Shown piece after piece: positions 15,676 to 27,284 of a stretch of DNA of 64,000 nt. The notes below the pieces were generated by a model that saw nothing but the letters and a program-made list of their open reading frames with translations, was not told the origin of the DNA and searched no databases. The stretch lies in contig NZ_JAJHPV010000020.1 in the NCBI RefSeq assembly GCF_020831365.1, positions 1-64,000 on the forward strand, read 5' to 3'. Each line of letters opens with the position of its first letter. The stretch's first letter is position 1. Made by a program: the position numbers and the translations under genes. This DNA is from Massilia agrisoli (GTDB lineage: Bacteria; Pseudomonadota; Gammaproteobacteria; Burkholderiales; Burkholderiaceae_D).

Positions 15676-18342
15676 ATGGATCAATTCGCCAAAGAAACAA
15701 TCCCTATTTCCCTCGAAGAAGAGATGCGCAAGAGCTACCTCGATTACGCCATGAGCGTGATCGTTGGCCGAGCCTTGCCGGATGTGCGCGACGGCCTCAA
15801 GCCGGTGCACCGCCGGGTCTTGTTCGCCATGCACGAGATGAACAACGTCCACAACCGCCCGTACGTCAAGTGCGCGCGCGTGGTCGGCGAGACGATGGGT
15901 AAGTACCACCCGCACGGCGACGCGTCGATTTACGACACGCTGGTGCGTATGGCGCAGGACTTCTCGCTGCGCTACACGCTGGTCGACGGCCAGGGCAACT
16001 TCGGTTCCATCGACGGCGACAGCGCCGCGGCAATGCGTTACACCGAGTGCCGCCTCGACAAGATCGCCAGCGAAGTGCTGGCCGATATCGACAAGGACAC
16101 CGTCGATTTCCAGCCTAACTACGACGGCAAGGAAAAAGAGCCGACCGTCCTGCCAACCCGCATTCCTAACCTGCTGATCAATGGCTCGTCGGGTATCGCG
16201 GTCGGCATGGCGACCAACATCCCTCCGCACAACCTGTCGGAAGTGATCAAGGGCGCGCTGCACGTACTGAACAACCCTGACTGCTCGATCGATGAACTGA
16301 TCGAACTGATTCCGGCGCCTGACTTCCCGACCGCCGGCATCATCTACGGCGTTTCGGGTGTGCGCGACGGCTACCGCACCGGCCGTGGCCGCGTTGTCAT
16401 GCGCGCCAAGACCCACTTCGAAGAGTACGGCAAGGACGGCGGCCGCATCGCGATCATCGTCGATGAGCTGCCGTACCAGGTCAACAAGAAGTCGCTGCTC
16501 GAGCGTATCGCCGAGAACGTGCGCGACAAGAAGCTCGAAGGCATCTCCGACATCCGCGACGAGTCCGACAAGTCGGGCATGCGCGTGGTGATTGAACTCA
16601 AGCGCGGCGAAGTGCCTGAGGTTGTGCTGAACAACCTGTACAAGCAGACCCAGTTGCAAGACACCTTCGGCATGAACATGGTGGCGCTGGTCGACGGCCA
16701 GCCAAAGCTGCTGAACCTCAAGCAGATGCTGGTGTGCTTCCTGCAGCACCGCCGCGAAGTGGTCACGCGCCGCACCGTGTTCGACCTGCGCAAAGCGCGC
16801 GAACGCGGCCACATGCTCGAAGGCCTGGCAGTCGCGCTGGCGAACATCGACGACTTCATCGCCATCATCAAGGCCGCGCCGACGCCGCCGATCGCGAAGA
16901 CCGAACTGATGCAGCGCGCCTGGGACTCGTCCCTGGTGCGCGAAATGCTGAGCCGTACCGAAACCGGCGCCGCCGGCGGCATCGAGGCGTTCCGCCCTGA
17001 GCACCTGCCGAAGCACTACGGCATGCAGCAGGACGGCCTGTACAAGCTGTCGGACGAACAGGCGCAGGAAATCCTGCAGATGCGCCTGCAGCGCCTGACC
17101 GGCCTTGAGCAGGACAAGATCGTCAACGAGTACAAAGAAGTCATGGCGCACATCGCCGACCTGCTGGACATCCTGGCGCGTCCGGAGCGCGTCACCGCGA
17201 TCATCACCGACGAAATGGGCCAGGTCGTCAACGAATACACGGCCAACGGCAAGGATGCGCGCCGCTCCGCAATCGAGCACAACGCAACCGACCTGGAAAC
17301 CGAAGACCTGATCACGCCGCAGGACATGGTCGTGACCTTGTCGCACACCGGCTACATGAAGTCGACGCCGATTACCGAGTACCGCGCGCAGAAGCGTGGT
17401 GGCCGCGGCAAGCAGGCGATGATGACCAAGGACGAGGACTGGATCGACCAGCTGTTCATCGCGAACACGCACGATTACATCCTGTGCTTCTCGAACCGCG
17501 GCCGCATGTACTGGCTGAAGGTATGGGAAGTGCCACAAGGCTCGCGCAACTCGCGCGGCAAGCCGATCGTCAACATGTTCCCGCTGCAGGACAACGAGAA
17601 GATCACCGTGGTGCTGCCGCTGTCTGGCGAAAACCGCACCTTCCCTGAAGACCACTACGTGTTCATGTCGACCAGCCTCGGCACCGTCAAGAAGACCCCG
17701 CTGAAGGACTTCTCCAATCCACGCAAGGCCGGCATCATCGCGGTCGACCTGGACGACGGCGACTTCCTGATCGGCGCTGCGCTCACCGATGGCAAGCATG
17801 ACGTGATGCTGTTCTCCGACGCCGGCAAGGCAGTGCGCTTCGACGAGAACGACGTGCGTCCGATGGGCCGTACCGCGCGCGGCGTGCGCGGCATGAACCT
17901 GGAAGACGGCCAGAACGTGATCGCGCTGCTGGTGGCGGAAAACGAGCAGCAGTCCGTGCTGACGGCAACCGAAAACGGCTACGGCAAGCGTACTCCGATT
18001 CTTGAATACACCCGCCATGGCCGCGGCACCAAGGGCATGATCGCGATCCAGACCAGCGAGCGTAACGGCAAAGTCGTCGCCGCGACCCTGGTCGAGCCAA
18101 CCGACGAGATCATGCTGATCACGACCGGCGGCGTGCTGATCCGCACCCGTGTCGCCGAGATCCGCGAGATGGGCCGCGCAACCCAGGGCGTGACCCTGAT
18201 TGCGGTGGAAGACGGCACCAAGCTGTCCGGCCTGCAGCGCGTGGTGGAGACTGACCTGGAAGAAGTCGAACTGGCGCCGGCAGATGGCAATGGTTCGGTC
18301 GACGCCGCCGATTCGGCTGATTCGTCCGACGCCGCAGAATAA
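15676..18342 (+). CDS. gyrA: DNA gyrase subunit A
   Basis: An 888-residue type IIA topoisomerase A subunit. It shows the N-terminal breakage-reunion domain with catalytic Tyr in RYTECRLDK and the quinolone region [19 protein letters not shown]. The C-terminal beta-pinwheel carries the GyrA box (QKRGGRGKQ) and an acidic tail ending [13 protein letters not shown]. With GyrB it introduces negative supercoils. The residue equivalent to E. coli Ser83 is Ala. A strong terminator follows. It opens the serC-pheA-hisC-tyrA-aroA block. Confidence 0.98.
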   Translation: MDQFAKETIPISLEEEMRKSYLDYAMSVIVGRALPDVRDGLKPVHRRVLFAMHEMNNVHNRPYVKCARVVGETMGKYHPHGDASIYDTLVRMAQDFSLRYTLVDGQGNFGSIDGDSAAAMRYTECRLDKIASEVLADIDKDTVDFQPNYDGKEKEPTVLPTRIPNLLINGSSGIAVGMATNIPPHNLSEVIKGALHVLNNPDCSIDELIELIPAPDFPTAGIIYGVSGVRDGYRTGRGRVVMRAKTHFEEYGKDGGRIAIIVDELPYQVNKKSLLERIAENVRDKKLEGISDIRDESDKSGMRVVIELKRGEVPEVVLNNLYKQTQLQDTFGMNMVALVDGQPKLLNLKQMLVCFLQHRREVVTRRTVFDLRKARERGHMLEGLAVALANIDDFIAIIKAAPTPPIAKTELMQRAWDSSLVREMLSRTETGAAGGIEAFRPEHLPKHYGMQQDGLYKLSDEQAQEILQMRLQRLTGLEQDKIVNEYKEVMAHIADLLDILARPERVTAIITDEMGQVVNEYTANGKDARRSAIEHNATDLETEDLITPQDMVVTLSHTGYMKSTPITEYRAQKRGGRGKQAMMTKDEDWIDQLFIANTHDYILCFSNRGRMYWLKVWEVPQGSRNSRGKPIVNMFPLQDNEKITVVLPLSGENRTFPEDHYVFMSTSLGTVKKTPLKDFSNPRKAGIIAVDLDDGDFLIGAALTDGKHDVMLFSDAGKAVRFDENDVRPMGRTARGVRGMNLEDGQNVIALLVAENEQQSVLTATENGYGKRTPILEYTRHGRGTKGMIAIQTSERNGKVVAATLVEPTDEIMLITTGGVLIRTRVAEIREMGRATQGVTLIAVEDGTKLSGLQRVVETDLEEVELAPADGNGSVDAADSADSSDAAE

Positions 18343-18356
18343 GACTGCGACCTGAG

Positions 18357-18404
18357 AAGGCCAGGCCGTTTTCACCGGAAGGTGAGGGCGTCTGGCCTTT
18401 TTTA
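18357..18404 (+). terminator. gyrA terminator
   Basis: AGGCCAG...CTGGCCT outer stem with an inner TTTTCACC/GGTGA-like stem, then TTTTTT, 15 bp after the gyrA stop. Confidence 0.85.
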
Positions 18405-18416
18405 TTGGCCGAAAAA

Positions 18417-18446
18417 CCGTCGTTCCCGCTTTCGCGGGAACGACGG
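18417..18446. repeat. REP-like palindrome
   Basis: CCGTCGTTCCCGC-TTTC-GCGGGAACGACGG: a perfect 13-bp stem. It is a member of the dispersed GTCGTTCCCGC family (also 19622, 27127, 53594), placed right after the gyrA terminator. Confidence 0.85.
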
Positions 18447-18520
18447 CTATAAATGACGATGTCGGCGGCAGTCTGCATTTCATGCGAAAATCTACCTGTT
18501 CAACCCACAGAGGACCGTCA

Positions 18521-19609
18521 GTGACCCAGATCTTCAACTTCTCCGCCGGCCCGGCCGTCCTGCCGAAGGAAGTACTCCAGCAAGCCGCCGACGAAATGCT
18601 GAACTGGCATGGCAGCGGAATGTCGGTGATGGAGATGAGTCACCGCGGACCCGAGTTCATCTCGATCTACCAGGAAGCTGTGCGCGACCTGCGTGAGCTG
18701 CTGAACGTCCCGGCCAACTACCGCATCCTGTTCCTGCAGGGCGGCGGACTGGCGCAAAATGCCGTCATCCCGATGAACATGGTCGGGCGCAGCGCGCAGC
18801 CGGCGACTATCGACTTCGTCCACACCGGCAGCTGGTCGGGCAAGTCGATCAAGGAAGCGGCGCGCTACGCCAACGTCAACGTCGCCGCATCCGCCGAAGC
18901 CGGCAAATTCACTGCGGTGCCGCCGCAGGAAAGCTGGAAGCTGTCGCGCGACGCCGCCTACCTGCACGTCTGCACCAACGAAACCATCGACGGGGTCGAG
19001 TTCAATTTCGTGCCGACGGTGCAGGGCGATACGCCAATCGTGGCCGACATGTCCTCGCACATCTTGTCGCGCGTGATCGATGTGTCCCAGTACGGCGTCA
19101 TCTTCGCCGGCGCGCAAAAGAATATCGGCCCGGCCGGCCTGACGCTGGCGATCGTGCGCGAAGACCTGATCGGCCACGCGCTGCCGATCTGCCCGTCCGC
19201 GTTCGACTGGAAGCTGGTGGCCGATGCCGACTCAATGTACAACACGCCGCCTACCTACGGCATCTATATCGCGGGCCTGGTGTTCGCGTACCTGAAGCGC
19301 CAGGGCGGGGTGGCCGAGATCGAAAAGCGTAACATCGCCAAAGCCGAGCTGCTGTACGCTGCGCTCGACGCCGACGACTTTTACCAGAACCGGGTGGCGA
19401 AGGACTGCCGCTCGCGCATGAACGTGCCGTTCAACCTGCGCGACGAATCACTGAACGAGACATTCCTGGCCGGCGCCAAAGCGCGCGGGCTGCTGCAACT
19501 GAAGGGCCACAAGTCCGTCGGCGGTATGCGGGCATCGATCTACAACGCGATGTCGATCGACGGGGTGCAATCCCTGGTCGATTATTTGAACGAGTTCGCC
19601 GGCCGCTGA
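18521..19609 (+). CDS. serC: Phosphoserine aminotransferase
   Basis: A 362-residue PLP aminotransferase. The GTG at 18521 with ACAGAGGA upstream is chosen because the protein then begins [15 protein letters not shown], the conserved SerC start; the ATG at 18482 would add 13 non-conserved residues. Conserved [14 protein letters not shown] is split by the AGPA start, and the PLP lysine is in [12 protein letters not shown]. It converts 3-phosphohydroxypyruvate to phosphoserine and also serves pyridoxine synthesis. It is first in the serC-pheA-hisC-tyrA-aroA-cmk cluster. Confidence 0.97.
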   Translation: MTQIFNFSAGPAVLPKEVLQQAADEMLNWHGSGMSVMEMSHRGPEFISIYQEAVRDLRELLNVPANYRILFLQGGGLAQNAVIPMNMVGRSAQPATIDFVHTGSWSGKSIKEAARYANVNVAASAEAGKFTAVPPQESWKLSRDAAYLHVCTNETIDGVEFNFVPTVQGDTPIVADMSSHILSRVIDVSQYGVIFAGAQKNIGPAGLTLAIVREDLIGHALPICPSAFDWKLVADADSMYNTPPTYGIYIAGLVFAYLKRQGGVAEIEKRNIAKAELLYAALDADDFYQNRVAKDCRSRMNVPFNLRDESLNETFLAGAKARGLLQLKGHKSVGGMRASIYNAMSIDGVQSLVDYLNEFAGR

Positions 19610-19621
19610 GGCGACCCCAGA

Positions 19622-19695
19622 ACGTCGTTCCCGTGCAAACGGGAACCCATGCTGAGCATGCGAAGGATGGTTTCCCGCATTCGCGGGAACGACGG
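19622..19695. repeat. Paired REP-like palindromes (BIME-like)
   Basis: A left hairpin CGTCGTTCCCG-TGCAAA-CGGGAAC and a right hairpin TTTCCCGC-ATTC-GCGGGAACGACGG flank a 25-bp centre. The outer ends are inverted copies of the same CGTCGTTCCC core. It lies between serC and pheA. Confidence 0.85.
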
Positions 19696-19722
19696 CATAG
19701 AGAGACGATACCGTAGCATACG

Positions 19723-20793
19723 ATGACAGACAAACTAAAACCACTCCGCGAGCAGATCGACGCCCTCGACGTGCAGATCCTCGACCTGCTGTCGCGCCGG
19801 GCGCGGCTCGCGCAGGACGTCGGCCACGTCAAGGCAGAAACCAACGCCCCTGTATTCCGCCCAGAGCGCGAAGCGCAGGTGCTGCGCGGCGTCGCCGAGC
19901 GCAATCCGGGGCCGCTGAAAGACCCGGAAATCCAGACCATCTTCCGTGAGATCATGTCGGCCTGCCGCTCGCTCGAACGGCGCGTCACGGTGGCCTACCT
20001 CGGCCCCGCTGGCACCTTCAGCGAGCAGGCCGTGTACCAGCAGTTCGGCCGCGCCGTCGAAGGCCTGCCATGCGTGTCGATCGATGAAGTGTTCCGCGCC
20101 ACCGAAGCAGGCACCGCCGATTTCGGCGTGGTCCCGGTCGAGAATTCTTCCGAAGGCGCGATTAACCGCACGCTCGACCTGATGCTGGCGACCACCACCG
20201 TCATCAGCGGCGAAGTCGCCATCGCGGTCCAGCACAGCCTGATGACCCGCACCGGCAACATGGATGGCGTCACGGTCGTTTGCGCCCACTCGCAGGCGCT
20301 GGCGCAGTGCCAGGCCTGGCTTAACCTGCACCATCCGAACCTCGAACGGCGCGCCGTGGCGTCGAACGCGGAAGCGGCCGTCATGGCCAGCAAAGATCCT
20401 TCGATCGCCGCCATCGCCAGCGAAATGGCAGGGCAGCAGTACGGCCTTGCCGTCGTTGCCGGCCATATCCAGGATGATCCGCACAACCGCACCCGCTTCG
20501 CCGTCATCGGCCACCTGCACACCAACCCGTCCGGCCACGACCAGACCTCGCTGGTGCTGGCCGTGCCGAACAAGGCGGGCGCCGTGTACAACCTGCTGGC
20601 GCCGCTGGCGACGCACGGCGTGTCGATGACGCGCTTCGAATCGCGCCCGGCGCGGATCGGCACCTGGGAGTACTACTTCTATGTCGACATCGAAGGCCAC
20701 GAGCAGGACCCTGCCGTCGCCCGCGCGCTGGTTGAACTGAAAGATAACGCTGCATTCTTCAAAGTGCTGGGATCGTACCCGCTCAGCCTCTAA
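19723..20793 (+). CDS. pheA: Bifunctional chorismate mutase / prephenate dehydratase
   Basis: A 356-residue protein. The N-terminal chorismate mutase (AroQ type, about 1-90: LREQIDALDVQILDLLSRRARLA) is followed by prephenate dehydratase (VAYLGPAGTFSEQA, with GVVPVENSSEGAINRTLD) and a C-terminal ACT domain with FESRP, the phenylalanine-binding signature. It makes phenylpyruvate and is expected to be feedback-inhibited by Phe. It is followed 21 bp later by hisC. Confidence 0.97.
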   Translation: MTDKLKPLREQIDALDVQILDLLSRRARLAQDVGHVKAETNAPVFRPEREAQVLRGVAERNPGPLKDPEIQTIFREIMSACRSLERRVTVAYLGPAGTFSEQAVYQQFGRAVEGLPCVSIDEVFRATEAGTADFGVVPVENSSEGAINRTLDLMLATTTVISGEVAIAVQHSLMTRTGNMDGVTVVCAHSQALAQCQAWLNLHHPNLERRAVASNAEAAVMASKDPSIAAIASEMAGQQYGLAVVAGHIQDDPHNRTRFAVIGHLHTNPSGHDQTSLVLAVPNKAGAVYNLLAPLATHGVSMTRFESRPARIGTWEYYFYVDIEGHEQDPAVARALVELKDNAAFFKVLGSYPLSL

Positions 20794-20814
20794 CCACTTT
20801 TCATCGAGATTTAC

Positions 20815-21921
20815 ATGTCCAAGCATTTCGGTCCAGATTACGTACGCGCCATCGCTCCCTACCAGGCAGGCAAGCCAATCGCGGAAGTCGCGCGCGAGTT
20901 CGGCCTCGACGAGGCAAACATCGTCAAGCTCGCATCGAACGAAAACCCGTTCGGCGTGCCGGAGTCGAGCAGGAAGGCGATGGCCGAAGCCGTCGCCGAC
21001 CTCGGACGTTACCCGGATGCGAACGGCTTCGACCTGAAGGCTGCACTGGCCAAGCGCTACGACGTGCCTGCCGACTGGATCACGCTGGGCAACGGCAGCA
21101 ACGACATCCTCGAAATCGCCGCCCACGCCTTCGTGCAAAAGGGCCAGGCCGTGGTCTACTCGCAGTACTCGTTCGCCGTGTACGCGCTGGCGACGCAAGG
21201 CGTCGGCGCGCGCGCCATCGTCGTGCCTGCGGCTGAATATGGCCACGACCTCGACGCGATGGCCGCCGCCATCGACGCCGACACCAAGCTGGTCTTCATC
21301 GCAAACCCGAACAACCCGACCGGCACCTTTATCCCGGCCGCGCAGATCGAAGCGTTCCTGGACAAGGTGCCTGAAACGGTCATCGTTGTGCTCGACGAGG
21401 CCTACAACGAATTCCTCGCGCCCGAACACCAGTTCGAATCCGCGCAGTGGGTGCGCAAGTATCCGAACCTGGTGGTGTCGCGCACCTTCAGCAAGGCCTA
21501 CGGCCTGGCCGGCCTGCGCGTCGGCTTCGCGATTGCGCAGCCAGCGGTCACCGACCTGATGAACCGTATCCGCCAGCCGTTCAACGTCAACTCGCTGGCC
21601 CAGGCCGCCGCGATCGCGGCGCTGAACGACACCGCTTTCCTGGAAGAGGGCGCGCGCAATAACGCCGCCGGCTACCAGCAGTTTGTCGAAGCGTTCGATG
21701 AACTCGGCCTCGAATACGTGCCGTCGTTCGGTAACTTCGTGCTGGTGCGCGTGGGCGACGACGACCAGGCTGGCGCGCGCGTCAACCTGGCGCTGCTCAA
21801 GCAGGGCGTCATTGTGCGCCCGGTCGGCAACTACGGCCTGCCACAGTGGCTGCGCATTTCCATCGGCCTGCCGAAGGAAAACGCCGTCTTCATCGCGGCG
21901 CTCAAGCAGGCGCTGGGCTGA
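20815..21921 (+). CDS. hisC: Histidinol-phosphate aminotransferase
   Basis: A 368-residue class II-type PLP aminotransferase. Conserved KLASNENPFG, FIANPNNPTGT, DEAYNEF and the PLP lysine in SRTFSKAYGLAGLRVGF. In this aromatic cluster it probably serves both histidine and phenylalanine/tyrosine synthesis. It is tightly linked to tyrA, whose GTG follows its stop by 1 bp. Confidence 0.95.
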   Translation: MSKHFGPDYVRAIAPYQAGKPIAEVAREFGLDEANIVKLASNENPFGVPESSRKAMAEAVADLGRYPDANGFDLKAALAKRYDVPADWITLGNGSNDILEIAAHAFVQKGQAVVYSQYSFAVYALATQGVGARAIVVPAAEYGHDLDAMAAAIDADTKLVFIANPNNPTGTFIPAAQIEAFLDKVPETVIVVLDEAYNEFLAPEHQFESAQWVRKYPNLVVSRTFSKAYGLAGLRVGFAIAQPAVTDLMNRIRQPFNVNSLAQAAAIAALNDTAFLEEGARNNAAGYQQFVEAFDELGLEYVPSFGNFVLVRVGDDDQAGARVNLALLKQGVIVRPVGNYGLPQWLRISIGLPKENAVFIAALKQALG

Positions 21922-21922
21922 C

Positions 21923-22825
21923 GTGTCGGGCAAGGTCGTCATCTTCGGCGTTGGCCTGATTGGCGGCTCGTTCGCACGGGCCCTCAAAGGCGCGGGCGCG
22001 GCGGGGACGATCGTCGGCGTGGGCCGCTCGCCTGTCGCGATGGCGCGCGCCCTTGAGCTTGGCATCGTTGATGAAGTCGCCCAGTCGCCCGCGGAAGCGA
22101 TGCGCGGGGCAGACCTGGTGTTGATCGCGGCGCCAGTCGCGCAGACCGGTGCGATCCTCGCATCGATCCTGCCGCACCTGGAGCCGGGAACGGTCGTCAC
22201 CGACGCCGGCAGCACCAAGTCCGACGTCGTGCAGGCCGCGCGCGAGGCGCTGGGCGGCCGGATCGGGCAGTTCGTGCCCGGCCACCCGATTGCCGGCCGC
22301 GAGACCAACGGCCCGGACGCAGCCATTCCCGACCTCTACATCGGCAAGAAGGTCGTCCTGACGCCGCTGCCGGAAAATGCGCCTGCCGACGTCGAAAGAG
22401 TCGCAGCCGCATGGGGCGCATGCGGCGCGGTGATCCACAAGCTGTCAGCAAGCGAGCATGACAAGGTGTTCGCCGCGGTCAGCCACCTGCCTCACCTGCT
22501 GGCCTACGCGCTGGTGGACGACATCGCCAATAAACCCCACGCAAAGCAGCTGTTCCAGTACGCGGCCAGTGGCTTTCGCGACTTCACCCGGATTGCCGGC
22601 TCGTCGCCTGAAATGTGGCGCGACATCAGCCTGGCCAACCGGGAAGCCCTGCTGGGCGAGCTTGACGCATATCTGGCACAATTGACCGGACTGCGCGCAA
22701 TGCTGGCCGCAAACGACGGCGCCGCGCTGGAATCGGTATACGCCAACGCGCAGCACGCGCGCCGCGAATGGATCGAAGCCATCGAAGCCGCCGAAGCGCC
22801 GGCTGACCACGACAGCGCAGAATAA
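21923..22825 (+). CDS. tyrA: Prephenate dehydrogenase
   Basis: A 300-residue NAD-dependent enzyme. The frame is open far into hisC, but the GTG at 21923, directly after the hisC TGA, gives the conserved start [21 protein letters not shown] with the Rossmann GxGxxGG. A catalytic-type His lies in [13 protein letters not shown], preceded by PGHPIAGRE. It converts prephenate to hydroxyphenylpyruvate for tyrosine. No ACT or chorismate mutase domain is fused. Confidence 0.95.
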   Translation: MSGKVVIFGVGLIGGSFARALKGAGAAGTIVGVGRSPVAMARALELGIVDEVAQSPAEAMRGADLVLIAAPVAQTGAILASILPHLEPGTVVTDAGSTKSDVVQAAREALGGRIGQFVPGHPIAGRETNGPDAAIPDLYIGKKVVLTPLPENAPADVERVAAAWGACGAVIHKLSASEHDKVFAAVSHLPHLLAYALVDDIANKPHAKQLFQYAASGFRDFTRIAGSSPEMWRDISLANREALLGELDAYLAQLTGLRAMLAANDGAALESVYANAQHARREWIEAIEAAEAPADHDSAE

Positions 22826-22842
22826 CCCCCAAGGAACCTTGC

Positions 22843-24177
22843 ATGACGCAGCAGAAGCAATACCCGCATTTCACCGACCTCGAACCTGTCATGCACGTGG
22901 AAGGCGTGGTGCGGCTGCCGGGATCGAAGAGCATTTCCAACCGCACCTTGCTGCTGGCCGCGCTGGCGGAAGGCGCCACCACCATCCATGACCTGCTGGC
23001 GTCCGACGACACCCTGGTGATGCTTGGCGCGCTGCGCTCGCTGGGCATCCGCTGGGAGCAAATCGACGAGCGCACCCACATCGTGCACGGCCAGGGCGGC
23101 ACGCTGCCCGTGCACGAAGCAGACCTCTTCATGGGTAACGCGGGCACCGCGATCCGCCCGCTGACGGCGGCGCTTGCCGTCATCGGCGGCGACTACACGC
23201 TGCACGGCGTCTCGCGCATGCACGAGCGCCCGATCGGCGACCTGGTCGACGCGCTGAACGCGGTCGGCGCGCAGATTGAATACACCGGCGTCGAAGGCTT
23301 CCCGCCGCTGCGCATCCGCCGCGGCCATATCCACGCACAGCAGCGCATGAGCGTGCGCGGCGACGTGTCGAGCCAGTTCCTGACGGCGCTGCTGATGTCC
23401 GCGCCGCTGATGGCGAAGGAACACCCGGTTGTCATCGACGTCGAGGGCGAGCTCATTTCGAAGCCGTACATCGAGATCACCCTGAACCTGATGCGCCGCT
23501 TCGGCGTGACGGTGGAGCAGGACGGCTGGCAGTCGTTCACCGTGCAGCCGGGCCAGCGCTACGCCAGCCCTGGCAGCATCCACGTCGAGGGCGACGCTTC
23601 GTCGGCCTCCTACTTCCTGGCAGCTGGCGCGATTGCCGGCGGGCCGGTGCGGGTCGAGGGCGTGGGGCGCGACAGCATCCAGGGCGACGTGCGCTTTGCC
23701 GATGCGCTGGAGATGATGGGCGCGACCATCACCCGTGGCGACAACTGGATCGAGTCGACGTCGAATGGCGTGCTGACGGCGATCGACGCCGACTTCAACC
23801 ACATTCCCGACGCGGCGATGACGCTTGCGGTCGCTGCGCTATACGCCGAAGGCACCACCACCTTGCGTAACATCGCCAGCTGGCGGGTCAAGGAAACCGA
23901 CCGCCTGTCCGCGATGGCGACCGAGCTGCGCAAGCTGGGCGCGACGGTGGAGGAGGGGCCGGACTACATCAGCGTCACGCCGCCGGCCGAAATCCAGCCG
24001 GCCAGCATCGACACCTACGACGACCACCGCATGGCGATGTGCTTCTCGCTGGCGACCCTGGACGGCAAGGCGCGGCGCGGCAACCGGATGCGCATCATGG
24101 ACCCGAAATGCGTCGCCAAGACTTTCCCTGATTATTTCGAGGCCTTCGCCGGCATCGCGCGCAACGAGCTGTTCTGA
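22843..24177 (+). CDS. aroA: 3-phosphoshikimate 1-carboxyvinyltransferase (EPSP synthase)
   Basis: A 444-residue EPSP synthase. Signatures are [18 protein letters not shown] (substrate-binding Lys), [18 protein letters not shown] and the C-terminal TYDDHRMAM. It joins PEP to shikimate-3-phosphate. The motif region [10 protein letters not shown] is of the common class I type (compare NAGTAMRPLT). It is preceded by tyrA (17-bp gap) and followed by cmk. Confidence 0.97.
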   Translation: MTQQKQYPHFTDLEPVMHVEGVVRLPGSKSISNRTLLLAALAEGATTIHDLLASDDTLVMLGALRSLGIRWEQIDERTHIVHGQGGTLPVHEADLFMGNAGTAIRPLTAALAVIGGDYTLHGVSRMHERPIGDLVDALNAVGAQIEYTGVEGFPPLRIRRGHIHAQQRMSVRGDVSSQFLTALLMSAPLMAKEHPVVIDVEGELISKPYIEITLNLMRRFGVTVEQDGWQSFTVQPGQRYASPGSIHVEGDASSASYFLAAGAIAGGPVRVEGVGRDSIQGDVRFADALEMMGATITRGDNWIESTSNGVLTAIDADFNHIPDAAMTLAVAALYAEGTTTLRNIASWRVKETDRLSAMATELRKLGATVEEGPDYISVTPPAEIQPASIDTYDDHRMAMCFSLATLDGKARRGNRMRIMDPKCVAKTFPDYFEAFAGIARNELF

Positions 24178-24213
24178 GCGTACGCCCCTGCAGCACATAA
24201 CCAATAAAAGACC

Positions 24214-24879
24214 ATGCCAAACTCGCATATTCCCGTCATCACCATCGACGGCCCGACCGCATCGGGCAAGGGCACGGTGGCCCACAAGGTCGCCGACAAG
24301 CTGGGCTTCCACTTCCTCGATTCGGGGTCGCTGTACCGCCTGACCGCCTTGACGGCGCTGCGCCGCGGGGCCGACCTGCGCGACGAGCACGCCATCGCCA
24401 AGCTGGCCGAGCACCTGCCGGTCAGTTTCGCCGGCGGCGAAATCTTGCTGGCCCACGAAAACGTCACCCAGGCGATCCGCGCCGAAGAAGTTGGCAACCT
24501 GGCATCGCAGATCGCCGCCTTGCCGACCGTGCGCCAGGCGCTGTACGCGCTGCAACTGGGTTTCCGCAAGGCCCCCGGCCTGGTGGCGGACGGGCGCGAT
24601 ATGGGCACGGTGATCTTCCCCAATGCCCAGCTCAAAGTGTTCCTCACCGCAAGTGTTGAAGCAAGGGCACAACGCCGATATAAGCAATTGATTGACAAGG
24701 GGTTTTCTGCTAACATGGAAGACCTCCTGTCAGATTTGCAGGCGCGCGACGACCGTGATACTCACCGGGCGATCGCCCCGCTGGTACCGGCAGAAGGTGC
24801 GCATTTCCTCGATACATCCAATATGACGGCTGACCAAGCCATCGAACAGGTGTTGAAATGGTATGCACAACTGAAGTAA
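24214..24879 (+). CDS. cmk: Cytidylate kinase
   Basis: A 221-residue nucleoside monophosphate kinase. The P-loop is GPTASGKGT, with [22 protein letters not shown] and a lid-region RDDRDTHR. It phosphorylates CMP and dCMP. It is in the standard position between aroA and rpsA. Confidence 0.97.
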   Translation: MPNSHIPVITIDGPTASGKGTVAHKVADKLGFHFLDSGSLYRLTALTALRRGADLRDEHAIAKLAEHLPVSFAGGEILLAHENVTQAIRAEEVGNLASQIAALPTVRQALYALQLGFRKAPGLVADGRDMGTVIFPNAQLKVFLTASVEARAQRRYKQLIDKGFSANMEDLLSDLQARDDRDTHRAIAPLVPAEGAHFLDTSNMTADQAIEQVLKWYAQLK

Positions 24880-25002
24880 CAGGCTGCTTTCTGGGCCTAT
24901 AAGGTGCCCGGCTCCGGCATGTGTCGGGGACGGGTGTTGTTTTAACTTAACCCAGTTCAGGTCGCATTTGTGACGATCCTGCTGGCTAACTCTATTAATC
25001 CT

Positions 25003-26715
25003 ATGTCTACTGCAACAACTGAAGCAACCGGTATGGAAAGTTTCGCAGCGCTCTTCGAAGAGTCGCTGTCACGCCAGGATATGCGTTCGGGCGAAGTTAT
25101 TTCCGCTGAAGTCGTTCGTCTCGACCACAACTTCGTGATCGTTAACGCCGGCCTCAAGTCCGAAGCTTTCATTCCTATCGAAGAATTCAAGAATGACCAG
25201 GGCGAGCTGGAAGTTCAAGTCGGCGATTTCGTTTCCGTAGCGATTGAGTCGCTGGAAAACGGCTTCGGCGACACCATCCTGTCGCGTGACAAGGCGAAGC
25301 GCCTGGCATCGTGGCTGGCACTGGAAAAAGCAATGGAATCCGGCGAGATCGTCGTCGGTACCGTCAACGGCAAAGTCAAGGGCGGCCTGACCGTTCTGAC
25401 CAACGGCATCCGCGCATTCCTGCCGGGTTCGCTGGTTGACACCCGTCCAGTCAAGGACACCACCCCATTCGAAGGCAAGACCCTCGAGTTCAAGGTTATC
25501 AAGCTGGACCGCAAGCGCAACAACGTGGTGCTGTCGCGCCGCGCTGTCATCGAAGCATCGATGGGCGAAGAGCGCCAGAAGCTGATGGAAACCCTGAAAG
25601 AAGGCACCGTGGTTACCGGCGTCGTCAAGAACATCACCGACTACGGTGCGTTCGTTGACCTGGGCGGCATCGACGGCCTGCTGCACATCACCGACCTGGC
25701 ATGGCGTCGTGTGCGTCACCCATCGGAAGTGCTGACCGTTGGCCAGGAAATCACCGCGAAAGTCCTGAAGTACGATCAGGAAAAGAACCGTGTTTCGCTG
25801 GGCGTGAAGCAGCTGGGCGACGATCCATGGACCGGTCTGTCGCGTCGCTACCCACAGGGCACCCGTCTGTTCGGCAAGGTCACCAACCTCACCGACTACG
25901 GCGCGTTCGTGGAAGTCGAGCAGGGCATCGAAGGCCTGGTACACGTTTCCGAAATGGACTGGACCAACAAGAACGTCGCTCCTAACAAAGTTGTCCAGCT
26001 GGGCGACGAAGTAGAAGTGATGGTCCTGGAGATCGACGAAGAGCGTCGCCGTATTTCGCTGGGCATGAAGCAGTGCAAAGCGAACCCATGGGACGAGTTC
26101 GGCATGACCCACAAGAAGGGCGACAAAGTCCGTGGCGCGATCAAGTCGATCACCGACTTCGGCGTGTTCATCGGCCTGGCTGGCAACATCGACGGCCTGG
26201 TACACCTGTCCGACCTGTCGTGGACCGAAGCTGGCGAAGAAGCTGTTCGCAAGTTCAAGAAGGGCGACGAGCTGGAAGCAGTTGTGCTGGCAATCGACGT
26301 TGAGCGCGAGCGCGTGTCCCTGGGCGTCAAGCAGCTCGAAGGCGACCCATTCAACAACTTCGCGGCAATGAACGACAAAGGCTCCCTGGTAACGGGTACG
26401 GTCAAGTCGGTTGAGCCAAAAGGCGCTGTCATCCAGCTGTCCGAAGAAGTTGAAGGCTACCTGCGTGCATCCGAAATCTCGCGCGACCGCGTTGAAGATG
26501 CCGGTACCCACCTGAAAGTCGGCGACAGCGTTGAAGCACTGGTCATCAACATCGACCGCAAAGCTCGCAGCATCCAGCTGTCGATCAAAGCGAAAGACAA
26601 TGTTGAAACCCAGGAAGCAATGCAGAAGATGGCATCGACCTCCGACAGCAGCGCAGCATCGGGCACCACCAGCCTGGGCGCACTGCTGAAGGCCAAGTTC
26701 GACAACAAGAACTAA
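25003..26715 (+). CDS. rpsA: 30S ribosomal protein S1
   Basis: A 570-residue protein if it starts at the ATG at 25003 ([14 protein letters not shown]). The frame is open to an ATG-like start at 24970, but the shorter start matches family length. Six S1 RNA-binding repeats are visible, several with the [18 protein letters not shown]-type signature. Codon use is distinctly ribosomal (more GTT, GCA, CGT than neighbours). The 120-bp leader after cmk is a likely site of S1 autogenous control. Confidence 0.97.
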   Translation: MSTATTEATGMESFAALFEESLSRQDMRSGEVISAEVVRLDHNFVIVNAGLKSEAFIPIEEFKNDQGELEVQVGDFVSVAIESLENGFGDTILSRDKAKRLASWLALEKAMESGEIVVGTVNGKVKGGLTVLTNGIRAFLPGSLVDTRPVKDTTPFEGKTLEFKVIKLDRKRNNVVLSRRAVIEASMGEERQKLMETLKEGTVVTGVVKNITDYGAFVDLGGIDGLLHITDLAWRRVRHPSEVLTVGQEITAKVLKYDQEKNRVSLGVKQLGDDPWTGLSRRYPQGTRLFGKVTNLTDYGAFVEVEQGIEGLVHVSEMDWTNKNVAPNKVVQLGDEVEVMVLEIDEERRRISLGMKQCKANPWDEFGMTHKKGDKVRGAIKSITDFGVFIGLAGNIDGLVHLSDLSWTEAGEEAVRKFKKGDELEAVVLAIDVERERVSLGVKQLEGDPFNNFAAMNDKGSLVTGTVKSVEPKGAVIQLSEEVEGYLRASEISRDRVEDAGTHLKVGDSVEALVINIDRKARSIQLSIKAKDNVETQEAMQKMASTSDSSAASGTTSLGALLKAKFDNKN

Positions 26716-26733
26716 GACCTTCGGGACTGCCAG

Positions 26734-27039
26734 ATGACCAAGTCCGAGTTGATCAACCGCCTGGCTGAGCGTTACTCTCAGCTGGTGGCCAAGGATGCGG
26801 AGTATGCTGTCAAGACCATTCTCGATGCAATGACCAACGCCTTGGCGACCGGCCAGCGCATCGAGATCCGTGGTTTCGGCAGTTTTGCCCTGAACAGCAG
26901 GCCGCCACGCATTGGACGCAATCCGAAGTCCGGCGACAAGGTGATGGTTCCCGAAAAACGGGTGCCGCACTTCAAGCCGGGCAAGCAATTGCGCGAGCGC
27001 GTAGACGCGATGGTCGGGCAACCGATCATCGAAGATTAA
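26734..27039 (+). CDS. ihfB: Integration host factor subunit beta
   Basis: A 101-residue HU/IHF-family DNA-bending protein. The start [14 protein letters not shown] and the beta-arm [25 protein letters not shown] with RPPRIGRNP are diagnostic of IHF-beta. It is 18 bp from rpsA, the conserved order. IHF partners DnaA at initiation-control loci, which matters for the array at 61.3-62.35 kb. A terminator follows. Confidence 0.95.
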   Translation: MTKSELINRLAERYSQLVAKDAEYAVKTILDAMTNALATGQRIEIRGFGSFALNSRPPRIGRNPKSGDKVMVPEKRVPHFKPGKQLRERVDAMVGQPIIED

Positions 27040-27056
27040 GTCGTCTGGCGATACAG

Positions 27057-27085
27057 AAAACGGCGTCCTCGGATGCCGTTTTTTT
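27057..27085 (+). terminator. ihfB terminator
   Basis: AAAACGGC-GTCCTCGGAT-GCCGTTTTTTT beginning 18 bp after the stop. Confidence 0.85.
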
Positions 27086-27126
27086 ATGGGTGAAGCGTTT
27101 GTGCGCTCTGCCCCGTACCGCATGCA

Positions 27127-27208
27127 CGTCGTTCCCGCGCAAGCGGGAACCCATGCTGAGCTGGCTAGGTAAGCTCAGTATAGGTTCCCGCCTGCGCGGG
27201 AACGACGG
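27127..27208. repeat. Paired REP-like palindromes (BIME-like)
   Basis: CGTCGTTCCCGC-GCAA-GCGGGAACCCATG, then a centre with GAGCTGGCTAGGTAAGCTC, then GGTTCCCGC-CTGC-GCGGGAACGACGG. It has the same architecture as at 19622 and 53594, again just after a terminator. Confidence 0.85.
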
Positions 27209-27284
27209 CGCTGGCTGCCTCGGCAGCCCCTACTTATAATGGTAAGATGCCACACCCGCGAACCCTTCCATTTGGACCCCGCTG

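Noticed and set aside
15535-18537. 1000-codon open frame on the minus strand across gyrA
   Set aside because: Codon-bias shadow: the plus strand is a conserved gyrA, and the antisense protein has no family features.
19735-22326. 863-codon minus-strand frame across pheA-hisC-tyrA
   Set aside because: Runs through three conserved genes and their joins, with no domain signature.
25069-27123. 684-codon minus-strand frame across rpsA and ihfB
   Set aside because: Antisense of highly expressed genes; the sequence is repetitive because S1 domains repeat.
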